A stretch of DNA of 64,000 bases, taken from assembly GCA_020832665.1 (NCBI GenBank), contig JAFIEG010000012.1:1-64000 (forward strand). Direction: 5' to 3'. This DNA comes from Pararhodobacter sp. (lineage in GTDB: Bacteria; Pseudomonadota; Alphaproteobacteria; Rhodobacterales; Rhodobacteraceae). The stretch's first letter is position 1; the number at the start of each line of letters is the position of its first letter. The position numbers were made by a program, and so were the translations under genes. Positions 17,133 to 26,312 of this stretch are shown here, in pieces. The notes under the pieces are model-generated. The model made no database searches and had not been told where the DNA came from. It saw only the letters and a program-made list of their open reading frames with translations.

Positions 17133-17609
17133 TTACTCGCGCATGATTTCCTTCAGTCGGGCGCGCTCTTCCTCGCTCAGCGGCTCGGGCGCATCAGCGC
17201 CGCGGCGACGGATGGCCGCGATGGCAAAGCCCAGCCCCAGAAGCAGCAGGATCGGCCCCGAGGCCCAGAGGATAATGTTCACCCCGTCGCGGCGCGGTGA
17301 CAGCAGCACGAATTCGCCATAGCGATCGACCATGAACTGCATCACCGCCTCGTCGCTGTCGCCCGCCACCAGCCGCTCGCGCACGACAAGGCGCATGTCG
17401 CGCGCCAGATCGGCATTCGATTCGTCGATGCTTTCATTCTGGCAGACCACGCAGCGCAGATTGGCCGACAGCGCGCGCGCGCGCGCTTCCAGCGACGGAT
17501 CGTCGAGAATCTCGTCGGGCTGCACCGCCTGGGCGGGAAACGCCCCCATCACCGGCAGCGCCAGCCCCAGGATCACGGCGATGACAAGTGCGCGCAACAT
17601 GGCCCTCAT
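17133..17609 (-). CDS. ccmH: Cytochrome c maturation protein CcmH
   Basis: Membrane-anchored periplasmic thiol oxidoreductase of the System I cytochrome c maturation machinery, which reduces apocytochrome CxxCH motifs before haem attachment. The 158-aa protein has an N-terminal signal anchor, the LRCVVCQ motif (Cys53, Cys56), helix bundle with DMRLVVRERLVAGDSDEAV and MVDRYGEFVLL, and a C-terminal transmembrane helix (about 118-138). Its ATG overlaps the ccmF stop as ATGA (17606-17609), so it is translationally coupled to ccmF; longer upstream frames lie inside ccmF and are not used. Confidence 0.95.
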   Translation of the reverse strand: MRAMLRALVIAVILGLALPVMGAFPAQAVQPDEILDDPSLEARARALSANLRCVVCQNESIDESNADLARDMRLVVRERLVAGDSDEAVMQFMVDRYGEFVLLSPRRDGVNIILWASGPILLLLGLGFAIAAIRRRGADAPEPLSEEERARLKEIMRE

Positions 17610-19591
17610 TCCGCCGGGCTCGGCGCCGCGCGCGCCGGCGCGGAACCCGCGCGCGCGCCGGCGGCAATGCGGTAGCGCCGGTCGCTGAGCGACAACAGCC
17701 CGCCCAGCGCCATCATCAGCGAACCCGCCCACAGCCAGGTGGCGAAGGGCCGGATATAGCTGCGCAGCGCCCAGCCGCCGCCCTCTTGCGGGTCGCCCAG
17801 CGTGACATAGACATCGCGGGTGAAGCCGTAATCGATGCCTGCCTCGGTGGTGGGCATGCCGGCGGCGGGGTAGATGCGCCGCTCGGGGCGCAGATCGGCT
17901 ACATGGCGGCCATTGCGGGTGACGGTGACGAAACCCATGGTCGAGGTATAGTTCGGCCCCTGCACGCGCCGCACCTCTTCCAGCGTCAGCGTATAGGCGC
18001 CGTGCTCAAAGCTCTGCCCTTCGCGGGCGACGCGGATATCCTCGCTCTGCCAGCCCAGCATGGTGGCGATGGCGAAGATCACCACACCCAGCCCGGCATG
18101 CGCCGTGGCCTTGCCCCAGTCGGCGCGCGGCAGCCGGGCCATGCGGCGCAACCGGCCGGTGATGGCGCCGCGCCCGCTGCGCATCCACAGATCGGCCAGC
18201 GCACCCAGCACCACCCAGATGCCCAGCACCACCCCCATCGGCGCCAGCATGGAGCCGCCGGTCTGCATCACCCAGACCAGCGCGCCCACCGCCAGCGCCA
18301 GCACGCCGATGCCCCACATCCCGCGCGCCGCCTTCCAGACATTGCCGCGTTTCCAGGACAGCACCGCCCCCACCGGCAGGATGATCGCCAGCGCCACGAA
18401 GAACGGCGTGAAGGCGGCGTTGAAAAAGGGCGGGCCGACCGAGAGCACGCGGCCGAACACCATTTCCGCCACCAGCGGCCACATCGTGCCGACAAAGACC
18501 ACGAAGCCTGAAACCGCCAGCAGCACATTGTTGAGCACCAGCGCGGTTTCGCGGCTGATTGTGGCGAACACGCCCTTGGCTTCCAGCGCGGCGCCGCGCA
18601 GCGCGAACAGGATCAGCGCCACGCTCATGAAACCGGCGAAGATGGCCAGCAGCCAGATGCCGCGGTCAGGGTCGGTGGCGAAGGCATGCACCGAGGTCAG
18701 CAGCCCCGAGCGCACGATGAAGGTGCCCAGAAGCGAAAAGCCGAAACCGAGAATGGCCAGAAGCACTGTCCACGCCTTCAGCGTCTCGCGTTTTTCCACC
18801 ACGATGGCGGAATGCAGAAGCGCGGTGGCAAAAAGCCAGGGGATGAGGCTGGCGTTTTCCACCGGGTCCCAGAACCAGAAGCCGCCCCAGCCCAGCTCGT
18901 AATAGGCCCAGTACGAGCCCAGCGCGATGCCCAGCGTCAGGAACACCCAAGCCGCCAGCGTCCAGGGCCGTACCCAGCGGCCCCAGGCGCCATCGATACG
19001 CCCCTCGATCAGAGCCGCCACGGCAAAGCTGAAGGCCATGCTCAGCCCGACATAGCCGAGATAGAGAAAGGGCGGATGAAAGGCCAGGCCGGGATCTTGC
19101 AGCAGCGGGTTGAGATCACGCCCGTCGAAAGGCGCAAAGGCGGTGCGCTCGAACGGGTTCGAGGTGAAGATGGTGAAGGCCATGAAGGCCGCCGCGATCG
19201 AGGATTGCACGCCCAGCACCCGCGCCTGCAGCGTGGCGGGCAGATTGGCGCCGAACCAGGCCGCGCAGGCGCCGAAAAGGGTGAGCGTGAGCACCCACAG
19301 GAGCAGCGAGCCCTCGTGATTGCCCCACACGCCGGAGATCTTGTAGATCATCGGCTTGAGCGTGTGCGAGTGATTGACCACCAGCTGCACCGAGAAATCC
19401 GAGGTCACGAAGGCCCAGGTGAGCGCGCCGAAGGCGAAGGCGACGAGCACGAACTGCGCCGTCGCCATGGGGTTGGCAGCCGCCATCCACTCGGCCCAGC
19501 CCTTGTGCGCGCCGACAAGCGGCACGACGGTCTGCACCAGCGCGATGGCAAAGGCCAGGATGAGGGCGTAATGTCCAAGCTCGACTATCAT
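17606..19591 (-). CDS. ccmF: Cytochrome c haem lyase subunit CcmF
   Basis: Large inner-membrane subunit (661 aa) of the CcmF-CcmH haem ligation complex. About 15 membrane segments; the tryptophan-rich periplasmic WWD domain appears as WGGFWFWDPVENAS near residue 240, and conserved haem-ligand histidines sit in the SGVWGNHEGS and NPLLQDPGLAFHPPFLYLGYVG regions. Full length and intact. It is followed without gap by ccmH. CcmE, CcmG and CcmI are not in the window, so the ccm set is split or continues elsewhere. Confidence 0.97.
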   Translation of the reverse strand: MIVELGHYALILAFAIALVQTVVPLVGAHKGWAEWMAAANPMATAQFVLVAFAFGALTWAFVTSDFSVQLVVNHSHTLKPMIYKISGVWGNHEGSLLLWVLTLTLFGACAAWFGANLPATLQARVLGVQSSIAAAFMAFTIFTSNPFERTAFAPFDGRDLNPLLQDPGLAFHPPFLYLGYVGLSMAFSFAVAALIEGRIDGAWGRWVRPWTLAAWVFLTLGIALGSYWAYYELGWGGFWFWDPVENASLIPWLFATALLHSAIVVEKRETLKAWTVLLAILGFGFSLLGTFIVRSGLLTSVHAFATDPDRGIWLLAIFAGFMSVALILFALRGAALEAKGVFATISRETALVLNNVLLAVSGFVVFVGTMWPLVAEMVFGRVLSVGPPFFNAAFTPFFVALAIILPVGAVLSWKRGNVWKAARGMWGIGVLALAVGALVWVMQTGGSMLAPMGVVLGIWVVLGALADLWMRSGRGAITGRLRRMARLPRADWGKATAHAGLGVVIFAIATMLGWQSEDIRVAREGQSFEHGAYTLTLEEVRRVQGPNYTSTMGFVTVTRNGRHVADLRPERRIYPAAGMPTTEAGIDYGFTRDVYVTLGDPQEGGGWALRSYIRPFATWLWAGSLMMALGGLLSLSDRRYRIAAGARAGSAPARAAPSPAE

Positions 19592-19732
19592 GGCGCGAGA
19601 TATAACCGCTTTGGCGCAGGGGGCAAACCCAATCCGTGCGGGCCAGGCGCGGCAGGGTGGCGCAGCCGGGACCGGGCTGCAGGATGGGCAGCACTGCCCT
19701 TCCTGTGCGCCGCGCGACGCGGCTTGGTGCGT

Positions 19733-20251
19733 TCAGGCCCCGGCAAGGCTTTCGACTTTAGCGAAAAGCACGGCGAAGCGCTCGGCCAGCGGGCGCGGTG
19801 ACAGGCCGGCGCCGGCGTCGCGCACGGCATCGAGATTGACGGCAAAATCGCCCACCAGAACGAAGCCGATCATGCCCACGGCCCGGTGCGGTCGGCAGCA
19901 AAACACATGCGTCCCCGGCGCGTTGAAACGCCGGGTAAGGCCCTGATCCACGCGCGAGCGGAAGGATTCGGCACCATCGGGCAGCATGTCGGGAAAGCTT
20001 TCCACATTATGGCCACGATCGCTCATGACGAATTCGACACTCGCGCCCGGCTCGATGCGGGTGATGGCGGGGTAGAAGACCATCATCTGGCGGGCATTCT
20101 CGGGGTGGCGGTTGAGCGCCTGCACCTCATGCGCGGTGCCGGCATGAAGCCGCGATGCCCCGCCAAGGCCGGTGGCGGCGCCGAAAAGAAACAGCACATG
20201 GCGGCGGGTAATGAGGCTGTTGGCGCCCTTGCGGGCGGCGATCGGGGGCAT
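19733..20251 (-). CDS. Pseudoazurin-like type 1 copper protein
   Basis: A 172-aa periplasmic blue-copper electron carrier. Ligands are recognisable as His81 (in DRGHNVES), Cys119, His122 and Met127 (in CCRPHRAVGM); the spacing His-38-Cys-3-His-5-Met is exactly that of pseudoazurin. MLPDGAESFRSR between them is also typical. An extra Cys118 precedes the ligand. The N-terminus carries a twin-arginine-like signal (ITRRHVLFLFGAATG) ending near HAGTA, so export by Tat is likely. Pseudoazurins donate electrons to nitrite, nitrous oxide or cytochrome-type reductases; no such reductase is adjacent, but ccmF-ccmH lies directly downstream on the same strand. Confidence 0.87.
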   Translation of the reverse strand: MPPIAARKGANSLITRRHVLFLFGAATGLGGASRLHAGTAHEVQALNRHPENARQMMVFYPAITRIEPGASVEFVMSDRGHNVESFPDMLPDGAESFRSRVDQGLTRRFNAPGTHVFCCRPHRAVGMIGFVLVGDFAVNLDAVRDAGAGLSPRPLAERFAVLFAKVESLAGA

Positions 20252-20470
20252 GTGACTTCTTCATCCCTTGTGCTCCTTCAGGTTTCGGCCCGGGGCGCAT
20301 GGGCGTTAGGCAGGCAAGGCAACACAACCCTGTGTTGACGGTGCCGCTTGATTGCCGCGGCGGCCGTGCCACGCTGCCGGCGCAATTGCGCGCGCGCATG
20401 AAACCGGGCGTTCCCTCGCCGGCACAAAGCGAATATGGTGGCTTTGCCCGGCTCGGACACAGGATTTCGC

Positions 20471-21610
20471 GTGGCGCGGCTTGATCGATACATACTCGCC
20501 CAGCTGCTCTGGGTGTTCGGGTTCTTCTCGCTGATCCTGGTCGCGGTGACCTGGGTCAATCAGGCCGTGCGCCTGTTCGATCAGATCATCAGCGACGGCC
20601 AGCCGATGCTGGTGTTTCTCGAGTTCACCCTGCTCAGCCTGCCCATGCTTATCCGCACCGTGCTGCCGGTGGCGGCCTTCGTCGCCGCCGTCTATGTCAC
20701 CGTGAACCTGTTGCGCTCGAACGAGATGGCGGTGGCACAGGCGGCGGGGCTGTCGCCCTTCCGGCTGGCGCGGCCGGTGCTCTGGTTCGGGCTGATCGTG
20801 GCGGTGTTCCTGTCGGTGCTGATGCATTTCCTGATCCCGGCTGCGCGCGCGCAACTGTCGCAGCGCCAGGCCGATATCGCCCAGAACATCACCGGCGGGC
20901 TATTGCAGCAGGGCGTGTTCCAGCATCCCGGCGAGGGGCTGACCGTCTTCATCAGCGAGATCACCCTTGAGGGCGCGCTGCGCGGCATCTACCTGTCCGA
21001 TCGGCGCGCGCCGGGCCAGCGCATCGACTACACCGCGCGCAGCGCGCTTGTGGTGCCCGAGCGCGACGGGCCCAAGCTGGTGATGATCGACGGTTTCGCG
21101 CAGATCCTCGACCGGCGCACGGGGCGGATGTTCACCACCACCTTCGGCGATTTCACCTATGATCTGGGTTCGCTGATCGGCCCGGCGGGGCGCCGCCGCG
21201 CGGTGCAGGAGCTGACTACGCCCGAGCTTCTTGCCCCCTCGTCGGCGCTGATCGAGGAAACCCGCGCCTCGCCCGCGCGCTTTGCCCATGAGCTTGCCTC
21301 GCGCTTCGTCGATCCGTTGATGGCGGTGGCCACGGCGCTTCTGGGCTTTTCGGTGCTGATTGCCGGGCGTTTCAGCCGGCTGGGCTTCTGGCGGCCGGTG
21401 CTGACGGCGGTGGCGCTTCTGGCGCTGATCCAGATGCTGGCCAATGCCATGGCCGGGCAGGCGCTGCGCGGGCCGGGGCTGGCCTGGCTGGCGGTGGTGC
21501 CGCTCATGGCGGCGATGGCGATGGTGGCGGCAACGCTGGCCTGGGCCGCGCGCCGCCGGCGCCCGCGCAGCCGGCAGCCGGCCATGGCGCAAGGCGAGGC
21601 CCGGCCATGA
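20471..21610 (+). CDS. lptF: LPS export ABC transporter permease LptF
   Basis: Inner-membrane permease (379 aa) that, with LptG and the LptB ATPase, pulls lipopolysaccharide out of the membrane and feeds it to LptC/LptA. The YjgP/YjgQ pattern is clear: three N-terminal helices, ending with LLRSNEMAVAQAAGLSPFRL (coupling helix), a periplasmic jellyroll of about 190 residues and three C-terminal helices. I start it at GTG 20471 (VARLDRYIL), which has AGGA 7 nt upstream and matches LptF starts; ATG 20435 is the alternative. The stop overlaps the lptG start as ATGA. First gene of the lptF-lptG-lptD-surA operon. Confidence 0.94.
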   Translation: MARLDRYILAQLLWVFGFFSLILVAVTWVNQAVRLFDQIISDGQPMLVFLEFTLLSLPMLIRTVLPVAAFVAAVYVTVNLLRSNEMAVAQAAGLSPFRLARPVLWFGLIVAVFLSVLMHFLIPAARAQLSQRQADIAQNITGGLLQQGVFQHPGEGLTVFISEITLEGALRGIYLSDRRAPGQRIDYTARSALVVPERDGPKLVMIDGFAQILDRRTGRMFTTTFGDFTYDLGSLIGPAGRRRAVQELTTPELLAPSSALIEETRASPARFAHELASRFVDPLMAVATALLGFSVLIAGRFSRLGFWRPVLTAVALLALIQMLANAMAGQALRGPGLAWLAVVPLMAAMAMVAATLAWAARRRRPRSRQPAMAQGEARP

Positions 21611-22707
21611 CCTTGGGGCTTTACATGGCGCGGCGCCTGATGGCGATGCTGGGGCTGATCACGGCGGTGTTTCTGGGTGTGCTCTACCTGTTCGAACTGG
21701 TCGAAATGGTGCGCCGCTTCGGCGGCGCCGGCAGCGACATGTCGCAGCTTGTCTGGCTGGCGCTCCTGCGTGTGCCGCGCACGCTTTACCAGATCTTGCC
21801 GCTGATCATGATCCTGGCCTCGATGGCGGTGTTTCTGGCGATGGCGCGCACGTCAGAGCTGGTGGTGGTTCGCGCCTCGGGGCGTTCGGCGCTGCGCATG
21901 ATGATCGAACCGCTGGCCGCGGTGTTCATCGCCGGGGCGCTGGCGGTGGCGCTTTTCAACCCCGTCGTGGCGATGAGTACGCGCCTGTATCATGCCCAGG
22001 TCCAGGCGATGCAGGACCCCGAGACAGCAACGCAGATCGCGCTCGGCGATGGCGAAATATGGCTTCGGCAGGGCGACGAGGCGGGCCAGACGGTGATCCG
22101 CGCCGGCCGCGCCGGTCGGGACGGGCTGAGCTTCCACGAGGTCAGTTTCCTGCACTTCGAGCGCGCCACCGGGCGCCCGGTCAGCCGAATCGAGGCCGCC
22201 GAGGCGCGGCTGGGCGATGGCGCCTGGACCCTTCGCGAGGCGCGACGGTGGCAGCTCGACGCCGACAACCCCGAGGCCGAGGCGCGCAGCTTCACGCAGC
22301 TTTCGCTGCCCACCGACCTGACCCCCGAACGCCTGCGCGACACCTTCGCGCGCGTGGGCACGCTATCGGTCTGGGCGCTGCCCGAGCTGATCGGGGCGCT
22401 GGAACGCGCCGGGCTGTCGGCGCGCGAGCAACGCAGCGCGCTGCATTCCGAACTCAGCCTGCCGGTGATGCTGATCGCAATGCTGATGATCGGCGCCATG
22501 CTCTCGATGCGCCACAGCCGCACCGGGCGCACCGGCGCCCGCGTGCTGATCACCGTTCTGGCCGGCTTCGCCCTGTTCTTCGCGCGCAACTTCGCCCTCG
22601 TGCTAGGCGAGAATGGCCAGATTCCGCTCTGGCTGGCGGTTTGGACGCCACCCTTTGCTTCCATCCTGCTGGCAACTGGCTTATTGCTGCATCTGGAGGA
22701 TGGCTAG
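21607..22707 (+). CDS. lptG: LPS export ABC transporter permease LptG
   Basis: Second permease of the LptB2FG complex (366 aa), same architecture as LptF: N-terminal helices with YQILPLIMILASMAVFLAMARTSEL, the coupling helix SELVVVRASGRSALRM, a periplasmic beta-jellyroll (about 120-270) and three C-terminal helices. Its ATG overlaps the lptF stop by 4 nt and its TAG stop shares its last base with the GTG start of lptD (TAGTG), so all three are translationally coupled, matching the need for equal subunits of one machine. Confidence 0.95.
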   Translation: MTLGLYMARRLMAMLGLITAVFLGVLYLFELVEMVRRFGGAGSDMSQLVWLALLRVPRTLYQILPLIMILASMAVFLAMARTSELVVVRASGRSALRMMIEPLAAVFIAGALAVALFNPVVAMSTRLYHAQVQAMQDPETATQIALGDGEIWLRQGDEAGQTVIRAGRAGRDGLSFHEVSFLHFERATGRPVSRIEAAEARLGDGAWTLREARRWQLDADNPEAEARSFTQLSLPTDLTPERLRDTFARVGTLSVWALPELIGALERAGLSAREQRSALHSELSLPVMLIAMLMIGAMLSMRHSRTGRTGARVLITVLAGFALFFARNFALVLGENGQIPLWLAVWTPPFASILLATGLLLHLEDG

Positions 22708-24878
22708 TGCGTCGGGGCAAGTGGACAATACGCGCATCGGCTGACACGGCCAGGGCAGCCTGCCTGGCCGTGGCGATGGCGCTGTTCGCGCCCACGCCTT
22801 CCACCGCTCAGGATGTCGCCAGCCTGATGGCCGATTCGGTTTTTCTCGATCGCGCGGGTCGGCTCATCGCCTCGGGCTCGGTCGAGGTCTGGCACGGCTC
22901 GGTGCGGCTGAGCGCGCGTCAGGTGATCTTTGACCGCCGCAGCGGGCAGCTTTCCATAACCGGCCCGATCACGCTCAGCGACGGCCCCGACCGGGTGCTT
23001 CTCGCTGACGAGGCCGAGCTGTCGCGCGATCTGCGCGACGGGCTGATCCGAAGCGCCCGGCTGGTGCTCGACCAGCAGTTGCAGGTCGCCGCCGCCGAGG
23101 TCGAGCGCCAGGGCGGGCGCAACACACAGATGACTGCCGTGGTCGCCTCGAGTTGCCGCGTCTGCGCCGAGAACCCCACCCCGCTGTGGGAAATTCGCGC
23201 CGACCGGGTCATTCATGATGAAGAGGCCCAGCAGCTGCATTTCCACCGCGCGCAGTTTCGTCTGGGCGGTGTGCCGCTCGTATATCTGCCGCGCCTGCGT
23301 ATCCCCGCGCCGGGCAATGACCGCTCTGCCGGCATGCTGGTGCCGCAGTTGCAGCTTTCCACCGATTTCGGCCTTGGCGTCGGGCTGCCCTATTTCATGC
23401 CGCTGGGCGCCAGCCGCGATCTGACCCTCACCCCCATCATGGCCAGCCGCGGCATGGCGGGGCTGGCCTTTCGCTACCGTCAGGCATTTTCCAGTGGCGG
23501 CATCGCGTTTTCCGGCCAGGTCTCGCGCGACCGGCTGATCCCCGGCAGGCTGCGCGGCTATGGTCATGTGCAGGGCCATTTCGCCCTTGCCCGTGATTTC
23601 CGGCTTGATTTCGACCTGCTCGTGCCCAGCGACCGCAGCTATCTGGAAAGCTACGACATCACCGGCGACTCGCGCCTGCAAAGCCATGTCACGCTAGAAC
23701 GCATCCGCCGCGACCAGGCGGTCCGGGCACGGGCGCTGGCCTTCCATTCGCTGCGCGTGGAAGATGCCAACCGGCAGCTGCCCAATCTGGCGCTGCAGGC
23801 GGAATGGGAAGAACGCATCGGCCTGCAGGCGCTGCCCGTGGGCGGCGAGTTGCGGTTGCGCTTTGCCGGCCATGCACATCGCAGGCACAGCTCGATCGAT
23901 GGCGATGCCGGGCGCGATCTGGCGCGTCTCAACGCCACTGCGCGCTGGCATGACCGGTCGGTGCTGCCCGGCGGGATGGTTCTCGGCGGCGCGTTGCAGG
24001 GCCGCGTCGATCATGTGCGCATCGGTGATGACAGTCGCTTCCCCGACCCGGTGACCCGCTATTCGCTCGAAGGCATGGCCGATCTGCGCCTGCCGCTGGC
24101 CGCGGTCGATTCGGCCGGCGGGCGGCATCTGCTGGAGCCGGTCGCGCAGCTGGTGCTGAGCCGGCGCAACGCCGCCGCGCTGCCCAATGACGACCACCGC
24201 ATGCCCGAGCTTGACGGCGGCAATCTGTTCGCCATGACCCGCTATTCGGGCCATGACGCGGCCGATGACGGCAGCAGGCTCAATGCCGGGCTGCGCTGGG
24301 TGCGCCACGCGCCCGGCGGCTGGTCGGTCGAGGCGCTGGGCGGGCGCATCTGGCGGCGCGGCGCGCTCGATGGTTTCGAACCGGGCCACGCACAGCCGCT
24401 GGGCGAGTTGCGCTCGGACTGGTTGCTCGCCGGGCGGCTGGACAGCGCGCAGGGGCTCGCGCTCGACATGCGGCTGCTCATCGATGACGATCGCCGCCTC
24501 AGCCGCGGCGAGACCAATCTGTACTGGCAAAGGGGCGGCACCCAACTCAGCACCGGCTATCTCTACCTGCCGGCCAGCGCCGCGGAAGAACGCGCGGCGG
24601 ATCTCAGCGAATGGTCGGTCGATTTGGGCCAGGAACTTGGTGGCGGCTGGGTTGGCCGGCTGGGCTGGGAATACGATATCGCCCAGCAAGGCGTGAGCGC
24701 GGCGCGCACAGGGCTGGAATTTCGTAACGAATGCCTGAGCGTCGATGTTTCCCTCTCGCGCCGCTTTGCCACCTCGACTAATATCGCGCCGTCAACCCGC
24801 TTCGGCCTCAGGGTGGAGCTTCTGGGAATCGGCGGCAGGGCGGGCGCCGGTGGCGCGGCGCGCAACTGTTCGACATGA
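22707..24878 (+). CDS. lptD: LPS assembly outer-membrane protein LptD
   Basis: Outer-membrane beta-barrel (723 aa) that inserts lipopolysaccharide into the outer leaflet. A basic N-terminus and hydrophobic stretch (AACLAVAMALFAPTPSTAQ) form a signal peptide; residues about 40-200 are the OstA/LptA-like periplasmic domain (ASGSVEVWHGSVRLSARQV), followed by a Cys pair in SSCRVC, then about 500 residues of alternating barrel strands ending with SLSRRFATSTNIAPSTRFGL, the end of the LptD C-terminal signature. The start is GTG 22707 overlapping the lptG stop, with GGAGG 8 nt upstream. The disulfide pattern (one N-terminal Cys pair and one C-terminal Cys) is simpler than in E. coli. Confidence 0.94.
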   Translation: MRRGKWTIRASADTARAACLAVAMALFAPTPSTAQDVASLMADSVFLDRAGRLIASGSVEVWHGSVRLSARQVIFDRRSGQLSITGPITLSDGPDRVLLADEAELSRDLRDGLIRSARLVLDQQLQVAAAEVERQGGRNTQMTAVVASSCRVCAENPTPLWEIRADRVIHDEEAQQLHFHRAQFRLGGVPLVYLPRLRIPAPGNDRSAGMLVPQLQLSTDFGLGVGLPYFMPLGASRDLTLTPIMASRGMAGLAFRYRQAFSSGGIAFSGQVSRDRLIPGRLRGYGHVQGHFALARDFRLDFDLLVPSDRSYLESYDITGDSRLQSHVTLERIRRDQAVRARALAFHSLRVEDANRQLPNLALQAEWEERIGLQALPVGGELRLRFAGHAHRRHSSIDGDAGRDLARLNATARWHDRSVLPGGMVLGGALQGRVDHVRIGDDSRFPDPVTRYSLEGMADLRLPLAAVDSAGGRHLLEPVAQLVLSRRNAAALPNDDHRMPELDGGNLFAMTRYSGHDAADDGSRLNAGLRWVRHAPGGWSVEALGGRIWRRGALDGFEPGHAQPLGELRSDWLLAGRLDSAQGLALDMRLLIDDDRRLSRGETNLYWQRGGTQLSTGYLYLPASAAEERAADLSEWSVDLGQELGGGWVGRLGWEYDIAQQGVSAARTGLEFRNECLSVDVSLSRRFATSTNIAPSTRFGLRVELLGIGGRAGAGGAARNCST

Positions 24879-24961
24879 TCCGCCCGCCCCGCTCGCAGCC
24901 CGGCGGATTGCCGCCGTGCCATTAACCGTGCCGCCCCAAGCAGAAGGGCCCGAGCAGAAGA

Positions 24962-26275
24962 ATGAATGGAACACGCATGACGTTCACCCGCCTTGCAATT
25001 GCAAGCCCCCGCGCCCGCACCCTCATGACGGCGCCCCTCCTGGCCATGGCGCTCTTGCTGTCGCCCCTGGCTATGCCCTCCCCGACGATCTTCGCGCCGG
25101 GCACGGCTGCGGCGCAATCGCCCTTCTCGCCCGCGCTCTATGTCAACGACCAGCCGATCACGCATTACGAGATCGACCAGCGCATGCGATTCATCGAGTT
25201 CATCGGCGCAAGCAGCAGCGGCGATCTGCGCGCCTTCGCCCGCGAAAGACTGATCGAGGACCGGCTGCAACGCCAGGAAGCACAGCGCCTGGGTCTGCGC
25301 GCCAGCAATGACGATATCCGCGACGGCATGAACGAATTTGCCGCCCGCGCCGAGCTCAGCGCCGACGAGATGATCGAGCGCATGCGCGGTGCCGGAATCG
25401 AGGCCGACACCTTCCGCGAATTCATCCATGCCGGCGTGTTGTGGCGCGAACTGGTCAATGCCCGCTATGGCCCGGAGCTGCGCATCACCGATGCCCAGAT
25501 CGATCAGGCTCTTTCGGTGGCCGCGGTACGGCCGGTTACCGAGATTCAGATCTCGGAAATCTTCCTGCCCGCCGATCCGCAATTCGCCGAGGCTGTCAGC
25601 CAGCTGATCCCGCAGCTCGAGCGGCTGCGCACGATCGAGGAGTTCGCCGAAGCCGCGCGCCAGGTCTCGGCCGCGCCCTCGCGCGATCAGGGCGGGCGGG
25701 TCGAGCGCTGGATCCCGCTCGAGGAAGCGCCCGATCCCATCGCCGGGCCCTTCGCCAATGCCTCGGTCGGCACCATCATCGGCCCGCTCGAATTCCCCGG
25801 CGCCTATGCCTTCTTCCAGCTTCGCGCGCGCCGCGACACGCGCGAAGTGCCGCCGGGGCAGACCGAATACGATTACCGCCGCGTCGGCCTGCCCGGCGGG
25901 CGCAGCCCCGACAACGAGGCCCGGCTGGCACAGATTCGCGCCGGCGTCGATGGCTGCGCCGATCTCGGGCCGCTGGTGGCGCAGGTGGCGCCCGAACTGC
26001 CCGAGGGCGCGGTGGCTTCGATCACCCGCCGGCTGGGCGAGATCGACTCCGCCACCGTGGCCGAGCTGGGGCGGATGAACCCGGGCCAGGTTTCGGGCAA
26101 TCTGGTGGAAAGCGGCGAGCTTGTGGTGCTGATGCTGTGCAACCGCCGCATCGCCACTGACCCGCCGCCCTCGCGCACGCAGGTGCGCCGGGCGCTCTTC
26201 AACCGCGCGCTGGAGAACCGCTCGGATATCTATCTGCAGCAACTGCGCGCCGAGGCCGAGATCCGCACACAGTGA
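24962..26275 (+). CDS. surA: SurA-like periplasmic peptidyl-prolyl isomerase/chaperone
   Basis: A 437-aa exported chaperone that escorts outer-membrane proteins such as LptD. It has a signal peptide ending near GTAAAQ, a SurA N-terminal chaperone domain (ALYVNDQPITHYEIDQRMRF, then RERLIEDRLQRQEAQRLGL) and a parvulin-type rotamase region from about residue 195 (ISEIFLPADPQF ... QGGRVERWIPLEE). Start uncertain between ATG 24962 and ATG 24977; both have weak sites. It lies 83 nt after lptD with a small CGGCGG/CCGCCG hairpin in between, the standard lptD-surA-pdxA-rsmA order. Confidence 0.9.
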   Translation: MNGTRMTFTRLAIASPRARTLMTAPLLAMALLLSPLAMPSPTIFAPGTAAAQSPFSPALYVNDQPITHYEIDQRMRFIEFIGASSSGDLRAFARERLIEDRLQRQEAQRLGLRASNDDIRDGMNEFAARAELSADEMIERMRGAGIEADTFREFIHAGVLWRELVNARYGPELRITDAQIDQALSVAAVRPVTEIQISEIFLPADPQFAEAVSQLIPQLERLRTIEEFAEAARQVSAAPSRDQGGRVERWIPLEEAPDPIAGPFANASVGTIIGPLEFPGAYAFFQLRARRDTREVPPGQTEYDYRRVGLPGGRSPDNEARLAQIRAGVDGCADLGPLVAQVAPELPEGAVASITRRLGEIDSATVAELGRMNPGQVSGNLVESGELVVLMLCNRRIATDPPPSRTQVRRALFNRALENRSDIYLQQLRAEAEIRTQ

Positions 26276-26312
26276 GCGCACGCGCGGCCAGCCGCCCGAC
26301 AAGAGCAGACCC

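Noticed and set aside
21444-22706. A plus-strand frame preceding lptD within lptG
   Set aside because: It has no membrane or barrel features; the lptD signal peptide begins at GTG 22707, coupled to the lptG stop.
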